Part shown: positions 63,761 to 64,000 of the stretch, piece after piece
How the letters are laid out: every line of letters starts with the position of its first letter
Position numbering within the stretch: the stretch's first letter is position 1
Assembly (NCBI GenBank): GCA_013177805.1
Contig: JABLXU010000022.1
Coordinates: forward strand, 62,001-126,000
DNA length: 64,000 nucleotides
Reading direction: 5' to 3'
DNA from: Candidatus Omnitrophota bacterium
GTDB taxonomy: Bacteria; Hinthialibacterota; Hinthialibacteria; Hinthialibacterales; Hinthialibacteraceae
Translations under genes and position numbers: made by a program
Notes under the pieces: generated by a model
Databases searched by the model: none
Told to the model about the DNA's origin: nothing
What the model saw: only the letters and a program-made list of their open reading frames with translations

Positions 63761-64000
63761 ATGGCTGGAAATGACGTACAGAGATTCAAGGATGTTGACA
63801 TGTTGGATCACGCAGCACCTCCAGAGCACGAGAAACCATGCCAAGAGGAGAAAGCACATCCGAAAAAAGATGTAAAGTTCGCGTTGGAAGAAAAGTGGCA
63901 GCAAGAATCCCAAGGGGAAGAAAGCGTGGATGATTTCGTAATGAATGAAAAAGAAACGGGACAAACCACAGTTAGTGATAGTGAAACAGCGGTTATCAGC
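63761..64000 (+). CDS. Partial acidic, charged ORF running off the window
   Basis: From ATG 63761 the frame is open for 80 codons to the edge (MAGNDVQRFKDVDMLD ... ETAVIS). It is rich in Glu, Lys, Asp and Gln with no hydrophobic stretch, so the N-terminus is probably disordered. Base composition is more AT-rich than its neighbours. No SD is obvious and no family is recognised. A real gene is likely but not proven, because the C-terminus is missing. Confidence 0.4.
   Translation, partial: MAGNDVQRFKDVDMLDHAAPPEHEKPCQEEKAHPKKDVKFALEEKWQQESQGEESVDDFVMNEKETGQTTVSDSETAVIS

Noticed and set aside
63596-63964. 122-codon minus-strand ORF, Phe/Leu-rich
   Set aside because: Antisense to the acidic ORF, and its hydrophobicity follows from the complement of Glu/Lys codons.

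Overview
This is about 64 kb of bacterial chromosome, roughly mid-50s % GC. Signal peptides, lipoboxes and outward-facing enzymes suggest a Gram-negative envelope. Three type IV/II pseudopilins with the same N-terminus, a Lys-rich histone H1-like protein, many secreted carbohydrate-active enzymes (GH78 rhamnosidase, sulfatase, a GH5-like barrel, CehA/McbA and GxGYxYP families) and secreted enolase-superfamily/RraA enzymes fit an uncultured heterotroph of the Sumerlaeota/Hydrogenedentota or PVC/FCB type. The phylum is an inference from family content. There is no rRNA, phage, transposase or CRISPR array.

Layout: 1-5.4 kb is a minus-strand run of a B12/radical SAM protein (cut by the window edge), a zinc-ligand-less amidase-like lipoprotein, an orphan histidine kinase and the AmmeMemoRadiSam radical SAM enzyme. 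tRNA-Leu(CAG) and Kup follow. 8.3-16.3 kb holds secreted catabolic enzymes (tandem alpha/beta hydrolase, Tat-exported enolase-superfamily enzyme plus exported RraA, M61 peptidase, Dabb protein) and the first pseudopilin. 16.4-23.5 kb has two glycosyltransferases, a short RecD-like helicase, an FAH-family enzyme and a TIGR01777 epimerase. 24-38.7 kb is a sugar-use region: GH5-like protein, galE-galK, GH78 rhamnosidase, a large secreted adhesion-like protein, a probable new structured RNA, an EF-hand protein coupled to a CehA/McbA-like metallohydrolase, and an HDOD protein. 38.8-46.8 kb is minus-strand: HD hydrolase, sulfatase, two GT-C-like membrane proteins flanking MurA. 47-50.3 kb has the H1-like gene with an operator-like palindrome, a structured 3' region, a MerR-type regulator, the Memo (AmmeMemoRadiSam B) protein, tRNA-Pro(CGG), and a pseudopilin split by an in-frame TAA. 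50.7-64 kb has a GxGYxYP-like lipoprotein, accB-accC with a switch-like leader, a third pseudopilin, a second WSL[YF]-ending secreted protein, a GlcD-type oxidase, two envelope proteins, a stand-alone IMP cyclohydrolase and an acidic ORF running off the end.

Most worth checking: the 34.2-34.45 kb RNA with its own promoter and terminator; the stop-interrupted pseudopilin; the mutually exclusive helices ahead of accB; the Cys-to-Asp MurA (predicted fosfomycin resistance); the exported enolase-superfamily/RraA pair; the shared C-terminal W-S-L-[Y/F]; and a dispersed palindromic repeat family.
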